64,000 bases of DNA from Myxococcus stipitatus (GTDB taxonomy: Bacteria; Myxococcota; Myxococcia; Myxococcales; Myxococcaceae). The notes below the pieces were generated by a model. That model saw only the letters and a program-made list of their open reading frames with translations, was not told the origin of the DNA and did not search any database. Position numbers and translations under genes: made by a program. Location of the stretch: contig NZ_JAKCFI010000001.1 of the NCBI RefSeq assembly GCF_021412625.1, positions 1,240,001 to 1,304,000 on the forward strand, read 5' to 3'. Shown in pieces: positions 24,947 through 36,526 of this stretch (positions are counted from its first letter, which is position 1; the number at the start of each line of letters is the position of its first letter).

Positions 24947-26869
24947 CTACTGGATGTCCCAGACCGCGTTGCCCGAGCACGCGGTGTTTCCGTAGCAGCC
25001 GATGCGCACCTGCACGCTGCCGGTCCGCGGGGCCGTGTACGTGAGGAGGCTGCCCCGGCCGCTGCACGCGTCGTCGTTGAAGGCCACCTCGACGCCCGCG
25101 CTGAACAGCCGCAGATAGGTGTCGCCGGTGAAGCGGGAGTCCGGCTGGCCGCAGGTGCCCACGGTGAGGACCTGGCCCGCGGTCAGCGACAGCTCCCGGT
25201 TGGCCGTCGCCTGCTGGGCGAAGTTGGTGTTCACGACGTCGAAGGCGAAGCTGCCGTGCAGGGGCGACGGTGGCTGCTGGCCGCCGGTCAGCTCCCAGAC
25301 GACGGTGCCCGAGCAGCTCCCATTGGAGTAGCAGCCGGCCCGGACCTCGTACTCGCCGGTGGTGGTGGCGGTGAACACGAGGCTGGAGCCCCGGCCGCCG
25401 CAGGCGTCGTCGTTGCTGGCGACGGGGACGCCTGCGGGGCTGACGAGGCGCAGGAAACTATCGCCGCTCACCTTCGCGCCCGTCAGGCCGCACGTGCCCA
25501 GGGCGAGCGACTGTCCGGCGCCGAGGACGAGCTTTCTGTTGGTGGTGTTCTGCTGGGCGCTGTTGGTGTTGGTGGCGGTGAAGGGGAAGGCGTTGGGCGC
25601 GGGGTTGGGTGACGGGGGCGGCGCTCCCGTGCCCGCGGGGTCGGGGCAGCCCGCCGAGGGCAGGGCGCACGCCGGGAGGTTCGCTCCCAGGTGACCGATG
25701 ATGGCCTGGATGGGGACGCCCCGGTTGGGACAGTCCGCGCAGTGGTGCAGCGCCACCACCAGGTTGTCCGCGTAGCCGAGGACGGGCGCGCCGGAGGAGC
25801 CCCCCTGGGTGTCGGCGAAGTAGCCCACGTCGTTGGGGCCTCCCGTCTGGCAGGAGGGCTCGGTGAGGCTGTAGACCTCCGCGAAGCCGGAGGCGTCCGC
25901 GCTGGCCGTCGAGCGCATGGCGATCTTCTTTCCGTAGCCCGCGGGGTGCTGCGGCACGTAGATGCGCTCGTCCACCACCGCGCCCTGGGCCCTGAGCTGG
26001 AGGTAGCCGAAGCTGGCGGTGGGGTTCACCGGCAGCCGCACGAGCGCGTAGTCGCGAGGGGCGTCGGCCTGGACCAGCGTGGCGCCGGAGATGACGTGGC
26101 CCGGGCAGCCCATCCAGTTCGCGCACGACGTCGCGCAGGCGGAGCCCTCCGCCAGGAACTCGAAGTCCGTGTTCGCCGCGTCCTCCGCGGAGCCGATGCA
26201 GTGCTGGTTGGTCAGGACATGGCCCTGGCTCCCCACCAGCCAGCCGGTGCAGGCGGTGTTGCCGTTGATGAGCAGGCGGGCGACCGTCCGCGCGCGGGCG
26301 TAGAGGATGGGGTGCGAGGAACCGAGGCAGGGCGCCCAGTCGGTATCGTCCGCGCCACAGACGGCCTCGGTGATTCCGGGGAACAGGCCTCGCTCCGCGT
26401 TGGAGTAGCCCCGCGCGTACTGGTCGATGCGGTAGCCGAACGCGTCGCGGGGACCGGGGGCGCCATGCAGCTCGACGATGGCGGTGTCACCGGGGATGTG
26501 CATCGCCCAGAAGCCAGCGCGGGTGCCCGGCGGAGGCGCGTCGTAGCGCCGCGCGCGGCGGCCATCCGGGGAGCGCACCACGACGAAGTCTCCGTCCGCC
26601 AGCTCCAGTCGCTCGAAGTGCGCGGCGATGTAGCTGGCGCCCGGGTGATGGAGGGTGTCCGAGTGGAGCAGCCCCGTCGCGTTGGGGGCCACGTCGTCGC
26701 CCGTGTAGGGGTGGGGTGTCTCGAAGCGCTGGTGGTGGGTCTGGCCCACCTGGCTGGCCCGTTGGGAGGCGGGGGCCGGAGGCGCCTGGCACACGGGACC
26801 GGAAGCCCGCGCGGCCGGTGCGCCGAGCGACAACGCGACCACGAGACTCACGAGCAGGGAGGGGGACAT
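24947..26869 (-). CDS. Secreted trypsin-like serine protease with two C-terminal PPC domains
   Basis: 640-residue exported protease. Signal peptide ends near residue 22 (AARA-SG). The catalytic triad is visible: H223 in LTNQHCIG, D273 in PRDYALVRLP, S359 in TQGGSSGAPVLG. The Cys-rich protease core has the look of lysyl endopeptidase/V8-like enzymes. After a Pro-rich linker (residues ~408-428) come two tandem bacterial pre-peptidase C-terminal beta domains (about 430-540 and 545-640), each with an SFLRLVSP/TYLRLFSA strand and an NDDAC turn. These domains are usually linked to secretion and often removed. Start ATG 26869 follows GAGGAG. Likely part of the predatory or nutritional secretome; specificity not predictable. 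Confidence 0.85.
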   Translation of the reverse strand: MSPSLLVSLVVALSLGAPAARASGPVCQAPPAPASQRASQVGQTHHQRFETPHPYTGDDVAPNATGLLHSDTLHHPGASYIAAHFERLELADGDFVVVRSPDGRRARRYDAPPPGTRAGFWAMHIPGDTAIVELHGAPGPRDAFGYRIDQYARGYSNAERGLFPGITEAVCGADDTDWAPCLGSSHPILYARARTVARLLINGNTACTGWLVGSQGHVLTNQHCIGSAEDAANTDFEFLAEGSACATSCANWMGCPGHVISGATLVQADAPRDYALVRLPVNPTASFGYLQLRAQGAVVDERIYVPQHPAGYGKKIAMRSTASADASGFAEVYSLTEPSCQTGGPNDVGYFADTQGGSSGAPVLGYADNLVVALHHCADCPNRGVPIQAIIGHLGANLPACALPSAGCPDPAGTGAPPPSPNPAPNAFPFTATNTNSAQQNTTNRKLVLGAGQSLALGTCGLTGAKVSGDSFLRLVSPAGVPVASNDDACGGRGSSLVFTATTTGEYEVRAGCYSNGSCSGTVVWELTGGQQPPSPLHGSFAFDVVNTNFAQQATANRELSLTAGQVLTVGTCGQPDSRFTGDTYLRLFSAGVEVAFNDDACSGRGSLLTYTAPRTGSVQVRIGCYGNTACSGNAVWDIQ

Positions 26870-27193
26870 CGAATCTCCTCGGATGGGGGACTGCGCAGCA
26901 CCTGCTGCGTTCGTGGATATAGGTCTGCGTCCGCGAGCCGCCCGGGGCGCTCCGGAGGACCGGGTTCACTCCACGAGGGGATGTGTGCCCCGGACGGCGT
27001 TCGGTGGATGCAAGGGTTGGCGAGTCGCCGCGCAACGGGGCCTCGGGGGAGGGGGCGAGCGACGTCGGGTTTCACACCGAGCGCGGTCGATGCTGCCCAC
27101 CAGGGTGCGAGTCGAGAGCACCCCGGACGAAAAGAGGGGCTCGCGTGCGAGGCCGGTCCCGTCGACCGTGAAGCCGTCTACAATCGGGGCGGC
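26870..27193. other. 324-nt divergent intergenic region
   Basis: Separates the protease gene (minus) from the GspE-N gene (plus). It holds a minus-strand TATATC and an inverted repeat near the protease start (listed separately) and TACAAT at 27179-27184, ten bases before ATG 27194, without a clear -35. Nothing else recognised. Confidence 0.5.
26894..26921 (-). promoter_or_regulatory. Possible -10 element and operator of the protease gene
   Basis: On the minus strand TATATC (26921-26916) lies just upstream of a perfect 7-bp inverted repeat, CGCAGCA-CC-TGCTGCG (26894-26909), at the expected transcript start. No matching -35 hexamer is seen, so an activator or alternative sigma factor may be involved. 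Confidence 0.35.
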
Positions 27194-30100
27194 ATGGCCG
27201 AAAAGCTCGGAGCGATCCTGGTCCGCAAGGGCCTCATCACGCAGGCGCAGCTCGACGAAGCCCTCAAGGCCCAGCTCATCTACGGTGGGCGGCTGGGCTC
27301 CATCCTCGTCGAACTGGACATCCTCGACATCGACACCCTGGCCATGGTGCTGGGGGAGCAGACGCGCTTCCCCGTCGCGCAGGATGCGGACTTCGATGCC
27401 GTCACGGACGCGACCTTGACGTTGCTGCCCGCGGCCCTGGCGGAGAAGCATCTGGCGTTTCCGCTCGCGCAGGAGGGCCGGCGCCTGAAGGTGGCCATGT
27501 CGAGCCCCTTCGAAATCCAGCACACGGATGCGCTGGGCTTCATCACGGGCATGCGCATCATCCCGTTCATCACCCCCGAGCTGCGCCTGTTCCGCAACCA
27601 GGCGAAGCGCTACGGCATTCATCGCGAGTCGCGGTTGGGACAGGTGGCCGCGGCGAAGCGAGCGCAGATGAAGAGTCTGGGGCCCGCGGCCGCGGCGCCT
27701 GGCGGCCGGTTCATGGACCCGGGGTTGGCGCCTCCGCCCGCGCCCGTCAGGGCGGCCCTGGGGGCCGAGGGCATGTTCGGCGGTCTGGCTCCGGGGCAGT
27801 TCCTGAGCGACGACGCGGAGGAGGCGAGCGCCGAGGAGACGCCGTGGACGGCTCCGGCCGTCTCCGCGCCTCCGACGTTGACCGCGGAGCCTCCGGTGCT
27901 CACGGCCAGCGCGCCTCGTCCCGCGGCGCCGCCGCAGCTCGCGCCCCAGCCCGTGGGTCGTGGCCCCGCGGTGGGGCGGCCCGAGTCCCCGCCGCGCCTC
28001 GCGGCCACGGAGCCGCCTCGGCTGGCTCCGCCCGTGATGGCGCCTGCGCTGGACATCGTGGAGGAGCTCGAGCCCGAGGAGGAGATCGAACCCACCGAGG
28101 AGCTCGACGTCATGGACGCCGAGGAGGTGGTGGAGGGCGTGGAGGAAGCGTCCGTGCCCGTGCCGCCCCTTCGCGCCGCCCCGGCGATGCCTCCGCCCGA
28201 GCGAGGCGAGGGGCAGGGCGCGTCCGCGACGCAGCCACCAGGGTTGGTCTCGCGCCAGCCGCAGGGGCAGTGGTCGCCGCATCCGTCCGCGCCAGGGGCG
28301 CGCAATCTCGCGACGCCACCGCTGGGCGCCCCGCGACCCGTGGGGGCGGAGGGGGCGTTGCCTCCACCGGGCTCGATTCCTCCCGGGATGACCGGGGCTG
28401 GAGCGCGCCCTCCTCCGGGAGTGGGACAGCCCGTTGCCTCGGGGCCGCCGGGCGTGGTTGCGAGGGCCGGGGCTCCGTCCTCTCCGGGGGCTGTGCCCCC
28501 AGGCATGGTGTCACCGCGTGGACCGGGCGCTGGGATGCCACCGCTCGCGCAGCCGATGCCCGTGGTGGGCGCGCCAGGTGGAGCGGGTGTCGCGCGTTCA
28601 TCGGGGCCGGGAGGGAGTGGTTCGGCGCGGCCGCCAGGGGTTGGTGGGAGTTCGCCTGTGCCGGGTGGGCCAGCCGCGATGCGGGGGCCTCCGGGCATGC
28701 AGGGAGGCATTCCTGGGGTGCCTACAGCCCAGGGCGCTGGGACGCCAGCAGGTGCGCCCATGCCGCCGGGAACCCAAGGCGTTTCGGGAGCGGGAGGCCC
28801 GGGTGGTGTGCCGAAGGCGCCCGCGTCTCCGAGCGGACCGGTGGCGCGACGGCCGAGCGGATCGTCGCCAGTGGTGGGGGCCTCGGTGCCTGCGGGAGCG
28901 CCGGGTGGTCTCATGCCGGGCGTGGCGGGAGCGGTCGGGCCGAGCGCCGGAGTATCGGTGCCGCCGACGCCAGTGGGAGCGCCGGGTGGCCCCATGGCGG
29001 GGGCGGTCGGGCCGAGCGCCGGAGTATCTGTGCCGCCGACGCCAGTGGGAGCGCCGAGCGGGTCCACGCAGATTCCGGTGAGCATGGCTGGACCGCCCGT
29101 GTCTGCAGGCGCGGTGACGCCTGGGGCGTCGAGCAGCGCGCCAGTGCCGGTGGGGGCCGTGGCGCCGGGCAACCCTTCGGTCGCGAGTGGTGGTCCCGCG
29201 TCGCTGGTTCCGGCGGCAGGGGGGGCCATTCCTCTGGCCTCGGGGCCCAGCGCGCCTCCAGCCGGAGTGGCGGGCCCCACACCTTCGACGCTCGTGCCGC
29301 CGTCGCCCGGAGTCCGGACCGTTCCGGGGCCGGCTGTCGGTGCCCCCAATGCGCAGCAGGGCGGCCCGGGACGTCCTGGCCCTCAGGCCCGAGTTCCTCC
29401 AGGAATGATGCCCCCGGGCTCGCGGCCACCCTCCGCGACCGGCATTCCCACCGTGGGAGGCCCGTCTGTTCCCACTCCCCCTGGGATGGTGGGCGCGCGA
29501 CCTCCGTCGGCGACAGGCATTCCCGCGGTCCCGGGGCCGCACGGCCCTGTTCCTCCAGGGATGCATGCTGCGGTTCCTGGGATGCGTCCTCCTCCTCCGG
29601 GAGCGCCTGGGCCGCACGGCCCCGTGCCTCCGGGGATGACAGGCATGCGGCCTCCGATGACGGCCGCCCCCGCTGCACCAGGGCCTCTGGGGCCGCCTCC
29701 TGGCCCTGGGCGACCGCCGCCGGGAATGGGACCGCCGATGGGGCCTCCGGGAGCCGCTCCGAGACCTCCTCCGGGTGGGCCACTGCCTCCTGGGATGACT
29801 CGCGCGATGCCCCCCGGCGCGCCAGGTGCGCACCCAGGTGGCTCGGCACCCAGAGGGGGACCTTCGGGGCCGCCGTCGGGGACCATTCCCGCCATCGGGC
29901 CCGCGTCGGGTGGGGGCACGCCCGTGCCCGTTCAGGGTGGCTCCGTCGGCGGGACTCCGCCGGAGGGCGGTGATGCCATCCTGGCACGAGGTCAGGAGGG
30001 TGGTGCGCCGTCGGCAGTCGAGCCGCCTCCGAGCGGCGGGGCGCGACAGGAAACCACTGCCCTCTCCGAAGCAGGGACCACGGCTCCCTCCGAAGGGGAG

Positions 30101-32635
30101 TCGCTCGCGCCGGTATCCCTGTCGGAGAGCGTGGTGGAGTCGGAGGGCTCCCCGAGGACGGAGCCCACGGCAGTGCCAGAGGCTACGCGTCTGGACGAAC
30201 CGACCGAGCTCCTGGGCATCCATTCCCCAGTCCAGGCGGAGACGGCCTCCTCGGATATTCCGATTTCGGAGCAACCTGATTCTGTCCTGGCGACAGAGGG
30301 GACCACGGCGGCCGTCGAGAGCCCGTCATCTGGCGAAGTGTCCGCGGGCGATGCTGGCGCGACGCTGCTCGATACGGGCGCCACCGCGACGACAGAAGCC
30401 GCCGTCGAGGTGGTGTATGCCGTCGAGCCATCGACGCAGCAAGACGGCGCGAAGGTGTCGGCTGTCGCTGAGCCTGTGGCCGCAAACCCGGTTCTCGAGC
30501 TGTCCGTCGGACCTCACGCCGAGTTCGAAACCGCGACCGGGCTCGAAGAGGCCGTCGAGCCTCTCTCCAAGACCGATGCCGCGCCGAGCGACGCGCTAGC
30601 GCCCGAGCACCCGCAAGACGCGCAAGGCTCTGGAACACCACCGCGCGAGACGGTCTCGCCGAGCGACGAGGCGGTCCTCTCGCGGGGGGCCGTCGAGGTT
30701 CTTCCCGAGGATGCCAATCCCCCAGCGGGGGAGGGAGCCCGAGCGGAAGCCGGGGCGGCATCCGGTTCGGCAGTGCTGGCGGATGGCGATGAGTCCCGAA
30801 AGCGCGTGGCCTCGGTGTCCGCGCCCGCGAGCGACGTCGAGGCGCCATCGGTTTCCGTGCCACCCGGACACGTGGACGTGGCCGCACCGACTGAGGCCAT
30901 GTCGCCACCAGCTCTGGTGGCCGAGCCTTCGCCCGCGAACACTGCGGTCCACGGCGAGGAGTCCCAGCCCGAGTCCCTCCAACTCGTCGAGCCCTCTGGA
31001 ACCGGCGCCATCACCGAGGCGGGGCGTGTCTCCGAGGCAACGGGCTCGTCGGCCGAAGTCGCCGAAGCGGTGGAGCCCGCGGCGGTGGTCGCGGAAGAGA
31101 CCGCCGCGCTCCCGGCGCAGGAGACTCCCTCCGGCGGTGGTGTGACCGACGCCTTGCCCATGTCGGAGGAAGACAATCTCCCCGCATTCGGCTTCACCGC
31201 GGAGGCGGTCGCGTTGCCCGAGCCGAAGGCCGCGACCTTCGAGGAGCCCGTGGCCGTCTCCTCGAGGCCCGCGTCGGAGGAGTCGTGGTCCATTGTCCGC
31301 GCTCCGGAGGGTGCTCGCGTCGAGGGCGCGTCGGATGTGGTGGCGCTGGATGCGCGGGCGTCTGCGCAGCCCCCTGGGGAAGAATCTGGCGACGCGCTCA
31401 ACCTGGAGGCCGCGGGGACCTTCCTGGCTTCGCACGGCGAATCCGTGGCGAACCTCGCCGCGAAGGAGCCCTCCCGTGAGGTGTCGACACCTCCCTCCCG
31501 CACGGAGGGCACAGGCGCTCCCGAGTCGCCGCCGAGCCCCGGAGCCGAAGCCGTCCACACGCCAGAGGCATCGCGCGAGCGGCGACTCGACACCGCCACG
31601 GGCCCGGCCGAGGACGTGGCCTCGGAACAGTCCTTCGCGGCCGTTCCCGATGCCCGACCCGAGCCGGAGTCCAGCGGGTCGTCGCCACACCTGACGCTCG
31701 TCAGCGCGGAGCCCTCGGTGGAGTCGACCGGGGACGCCGCGGCCTCCCGCTCCACCGAGACTCCGGGGGAGGTGTCCGAGTTGTCTCCCTCGACAGCCCC
31801 AGCGCCCGTGGTCCCCACGCGGCGCGCGCCCATCGAACTGGACGAGCTTCCTCCCGCTGAAGACTCGCCGATGCAGCTCGCGTCGACCTGGGAGTTCGTG
31901 GGTTGGCAGGGCACGGACGGCAACACGTCCATCGGTCATTCACCGGAGTCGACGTGGGCGGATCGGACCGTCGACATCGATGGCCCTCTCGTGCGTGAGC
32001 CTGCCGTGGAGACGCCGTCGGGCGAGCTGCCGCTGGCCTCGGCATGGGACTTCATCCCGCGGCAGTCCTGGCAGGCGCCGTCCGAGCACTCCGAGGTCCT
32101 CACCTCGCTGCTGTCGGCGGCCACGTCCGCCGCCAACGCGGAGCAGGGGCAGCCCGCCGTGACGGTGGAGCACGTGCTGTCCGCGATGGAGACCGTCGCG
32201 ACCCAGAACACGCTCGGCAAGGTGTTGATCGCCTACTGCACGGGCCGCTTCCAGCGGGCCTTCCTCCTGGGCGAGAGCTTCGGTCTCGTGCGCGTGGGGC
32301 ACGCGTGGGGGCCCGGGAGCGACAGCCCGGCGGTGTCCTCCCTCAAGGTCGACCTCGACGTTCCGTCGCTGCTCGTGGCTTCGTTGGGCCGCCTGGGGCC
32401 GAGCAGCTTCGAGACGCCCTCGTGCGCGCAGGACGAGGCCATCTTCTCCTCGCTCGGTGGGCCGTCGTCGCGGCTGGTGGTCGTCCCCATCCGCGCGCGC
32501 GGCCGGCCCGTGGCCTTCGTCGTCGCCGACCCCGGGACCGAACCCCTGGGCGAGGGGGCGTACGAGGAACTCACCCGCGTGGCCGTGAAGGCCGCGGAGA
32601 CCTACGACCGCCTGCCCGCGTCCCGCGCGGACTGA
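27194..32635 (+). CDS. Giant protein: GspE N-terminal domain, very long Pro/Gly-rich and acidic middle, folded C-terminal domain
   Basis: 1813 residues of unknown function. Residues ~1-160 are a GspE-II/MshE N-terminal domain (KLGAILVRKGLITQAQLDEA, then a second helical half with LPAALAEKHLAFPLAQEG); such domains bind c-di-GMP or dock on secretion ATPases, but no ATPase follows. Residues ~160-940 are Pro/Gly/Ala-rich with many PPGM-type repeats. About 940-1640 is a Glu/Ala/Ser/Val-rich disordered stretch. The last ~180 residues look folded (VEHVLSAMETVATQ, then RFQRAFLLGESFGLVRVG and RLVVVPIRARGRPVAFVV), resembling a GAF-like sensor. Two near-identical blocks, LASTWEFVG and LASAWDFIP, precede it. 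Start ATG 27194; the frame open from 25691 is a shadow over the protease. No transmembrane helix or signal peptide. Confidence 0.72.
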   Translation: MAEKLGAILVRKGLITQAQLDEALKAQLIYGGRLGSILVELDILDIDTLAMVLGEQTRFPVAQDADFDAVTDATLTLLPAALAEKHLAFPLAQEGRRLKVAMSSPFEIQHTDALGFITGMRIIPFITPELRLFRNQAKRYGIHRESRLGQVAAAKRAQMKSLGPAAAAPGGRFMDPGLAPPPAPVRAALGAEGMFGGLAPGQFLSDDAEEASAEETPWTAPAVSAPPTLTAEPPVLTASAPRPAAPPQLAPQPVGRGPAVGRPESPPRLAATEPPRLAPPVMAPALDIVEELEPEEEIEPTEELDVMDAEEVVEGVEEASVPVPPLRAAPAMPPPERGEGQGASATQPPGLVSRQPQGQWSPHPSAPGARNLATPPLGAPRPVGAEGALPPPGSIPPGMTGAGARPPPGVGQPVASGPPGVVARAGAPSSPGAVPPGMVSPRGPGAGMPPLAQPMPVVGAPGGAGVARSSGPGGSGSARPPGVGGSSPVPGGPAAMRGPPGMQGGIPGVPTAQGAGTPAGAPMPPGTQGVSGAGGPGGVPKAPASPSGPVARRPSGSSPVVGASVPAGAPGGLMPGVAGAVGPSAGVSVPPTPVGAPGGPMAGAVGPSAGVSVPPTPVGAPSGSTQIPVSMAGPPVSAGAVTPGASSSAPVPVGAVAPGNPSVASGGPASLVPAAGGAIPLASGPSAPPAGVAGPTPSTLVPPSPGVRTVPGPAVGAPNAQQGGPGRPGPQARVPPGMMPPGSRPPSATGIPTVGGPSVPTPPGMVGARPPSATGIPAVPGPHGPVPPGMHAAVPGMRPPPPGAPGPHGPVPPGMTGMRPPMTAAPAAPGPLGPPPGPGRPPPGMGPPMGPPGAAPRPPPGGPLPPGMTRAMPPGAPGAHPGGSAPRGGPSGPPSGTIPAIGPASGGGTPVPVQGGSVGGTPPEGGDAILARGQEGGAPSAVEPPPSGGARQETTALSEAGTTAPSEGESLAPVSLSESVVESEGSPRTEPTAVPEATRLDEPTELLGIHSPVQAETASSDIPISEQPDSVLATEGTTAAVESPSSGEVSAGDAGATLLDTGATATTEAAVEVVYAVEPSTQQDGAKVSAVAEPVAANPVLELSVGPHAEFETATGLEEAVEPLSKTDAAPSDALAPEHPQDAQGSGTPPRETVSPSDEAVLSRGAVEVLPEDANPPAGEGARAEAGAASGSAVLADGDESRKRVASVSAPASDVEAPSVSVPPGHVDVAAPTEAMSPPALVAEPSPANTAVHGEESQPESLQLVEPSGTGAITEAGRVSEATGSSAEVAEAVEPAAVVAEETAALPAQETPSGGGVTDALPMSEEDNLPAFGFTAEAVALPEPKAATFEEPVAVSSRPASEESWSIVRAPEGARVEGASDVVALDARASAQPPGEESGDALNLEAAGTFLASHGESVANLAAKEPSREVSTPPSRTEGTGAPESPPSPGAEAVHTPEASRERRLDTATGPAEDVASEQSFAAVPDARPEPESSGSSPHLTLVSAEPSVESTGDAAASRSTETPGEVSELSPSTAPAPVVPTRRAPIELDELPPAEDSPMQLASTWEFVGWQGTDGNTSIGHSPESTWADRTVDIDGPLVREPAVETPSGELPLASAWDFIPRQSWQAPSEHSEVLTSLLSAATSAANAEQGQPAVTVEHVLSAMETVATQNTLGKVLIAYCTGRFQRAFLLGESFGLVRVGHAWGPGSDSPAVSSLKVDLDVPSLLVASLGRLGPSSFETPSCAQDEAIFSSLGGPSSRLVVVPIRARGRPVAFVVADPGTEPLGEGAYEELTRVAVKAAETYDRLPASRAD
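28931..29056 (+). repeat. 72-nt-period tandem duplication in the Pro-rich region
   Basis: Two 54-nt copies (28931-28984 and 29003-29056) differ at one base; both encode AVGPSAGVSVPPTPVGAP. The near identity points to a recent in-frame slippage or recombination event. Confidence 0.8.
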
Positions 32636-32658
32636 GCCGGCTCCGGCCTCCCGGCTCC

Positions 32659-32705
32659 AACGAGAAAGGGCCCCGGAACCGCATGGCTCCGGGGCCCTTC
32701 TCGTT
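32659..32705. terminator. Bidirectional intrinsic terminator
   Basis: An 18-bp stem (one bulged A) with a 10-nt loop: CGAGAAAGGGCCCCGGA pairs with TCCGGGGCCCTTCTCG. It is flanked by AA on one side and TTT on the other. It sits between the converging stops at 32635 and 32726 and can end both transcripts. Confidence 0.85.
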
Positions 32706-32725
32706 TCAACGTGTCATGCGAAGGC

Positions 32726-35518
<2,793 letters not shown>

Positions 35519-36123
35519 GTCGCCACCCTCCGGGATTCACTCTGGGTTGGAATGCAAAATTTTGCGGAACGCTAAGCGCGCGAGATCCGGAGTGATTCTT
35601 TTCGCCCACGTCGACACACGTGTGACGTTCCGAAGCTCGTTCACCAAGCGTTCCGTCGAGGGCCTGACGGCCCGTTCAGCCTGTCGTGGAAGACGCCCGG
35701 CGTGCGACCGGGCGGGGCTCTTAAAACACTTCCGCCACGGCTTCGCAAAGAAACCGACGCCCCAACTAATAGTGCTGGGAGATGTCGTACACACCATGAA
35801 ATGGGGGTGCCGTGGGCGAGCGTCAAGACGAGCGAGCGGCGTAGCGGCCTGTAGCACCGTCAGCCAGGAGGTGACGATCTAGGGCCACTCCGCCGCCATG
35901 TAAATAGGGGCTCTACCTTTACCCAGAACAGATGGCGAGACATGTATCGTCACTCCGGCGCAAACGAGCGTGATCACTGGGAGACGTTTGCTGAAAGTCT
36001 CTGCACGGGGAGGGCAGGTGTCTAGTGGCCGAGGTGCTACAGGCCTGTCCGACGGCTCACCGGGCACCCGCCGGGCACACGGCCCCGTCGATTTCGAGGC
36101 CTTGGCGCGTTAGGAGGCGGACC
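35519..36123. other. 605-nt intergenic region with lower GC, no gene found
   Basis: Divergent region between nrdJ (minus) and the ferredoxin gene (plus). Open frames here have no family-like sequence. GC drops visibly around 35880-36000. It contains the nrdJ palindrome (35554-35565), CACACGTGTG at 35615-35624, and AGGAGGTGA at 35866-35874, which is followed after three codons by TAG and so opens nothing. A small RNA or long leader is possible but I cannot show one. Confidence 0.5.
35554..35565. promoter_or_regulatory. Perfect AT-rich palindrome upstream of nrdJ, possible operator
   Basis: GCAAAATTTTGC, 12 bp, perfect, in a region of otherwise high GC, 36-47 nt before the nrdJ start codon and so likely overlapping the promoter. 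It does not match the NrdR box as I know it; the binder is unknown. Confidence 0.45.
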
Positions 36124-36465
36124 ATGCCTCCTCCGTTCCAGCGACATGTCTTCGTGTGTACCAACCGACGCCCCGACGGGCACCCCAAGGGGTGCTGTGC
36201 GTCGAAGGGGGCCGAGGAGGTCCGGGCCGCGTTCAAGGCGGAGTTGGACAAGCGCGGCGTGAAGGGGCGCATGCGGGCCAACGCCGCGGGGTGCCTCGAC
36301 ACCTGCTCCTTCGGCGTCTCCGTGGTCGTCTACCCGGAGGGCACCTGGTACGGCGGAGTGAAGGTGGAGGACGTCCCCGAAATCGTCGAGGAGCACCTGA
36401 TGCAGGGCCGCCCGGTGGAGCGGCTGTTGATGCCCTTCTCCCGCAAGGAGAAGGCGGGGAGCTGA
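36124..36465 (+). CDS. Thioredoxin-like [2Fe-2S] ferredoxin
   Basis: 113-residue cytoplasmic electron carrier of the thioredoxin-like ferredoxin family (as in Aquifex Fd4 or NuoE-like domains). Ligand Cys are visible: C14 in VFVCTN, C26/C27 in HPKGCCASKG, and C58/C62 in GCLDTCSFG, close to the family C-x(10-12)-C ... C-x3-C spacing. Later VVVYPEGTWYGGV is also typical. Start ATG 36124 is fixed by AGGAGG; the longer frame from 36025 is untranslated leader. It stands alone between nrdJ and a convergent LPMO gene. Its redox partner is unknown; the neighbouring class II RNR uses a thiol reductant, so a direct link is only a guess. Confidence 0.86.
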   Translation: MPPPFQRHVFVCTNRRPDGHPKGCCASKGAEEVRAAFKAELDKRGVKGRMRANAAGCLDTCSFGVSVVVYPEGTWYGGVKVEDVPEIVEEHLMQGRPVERLLMPFSRKEKAGS

Positions 36466-36475
36466 GCTCCCCGCC
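36453..36475. terminator. Hairpin with the stop codon in its loop
   Basis: GGCGGGGAGC and GCTCCCCGCC form a perfect 10-bp stem whose 3-nt loop is the TGA of the ferredoxin gene. It lies between convergent genes; no T-run follows. Confidence 0.45.
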
Positions 36476-36526
36476 GGTGACGCGTCCCGGAACGGGCGAG
36501 GCGGGCCCGGTCCGGAGCAGGCTCGG

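Noticed and set aside
25691-27193. 500-codon 5' extension of the GspE-N gene
   Set aside because: It is antisense to the secreted protease and has shadow composition; the conserved GspE N-domain begins at ATG 27194.
35862-35880. B12-box-like AGCCAGGAG and a possible cobalamin riboswitch near nrdJ
   Set aside because: Only nine bases resemble the box, the following bases do not, the other conserved blocks are missing, and the element lies on the plus strand, not on the nrdJ leader strand.
35866-35882. AGGAGGTGA, a perfect ribosome-site-like sequence
   Set aside because: The only start in reach (GTG 35871) ends after three codons at TAG; no gene follows in any frame.
35973-35990. Sigma-54-like TGG...TTTGCT before the ferredoxin gene
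   Set aside because: The GG-to-GC distance is 9 rather than 10 nt and the -24 block is poor.
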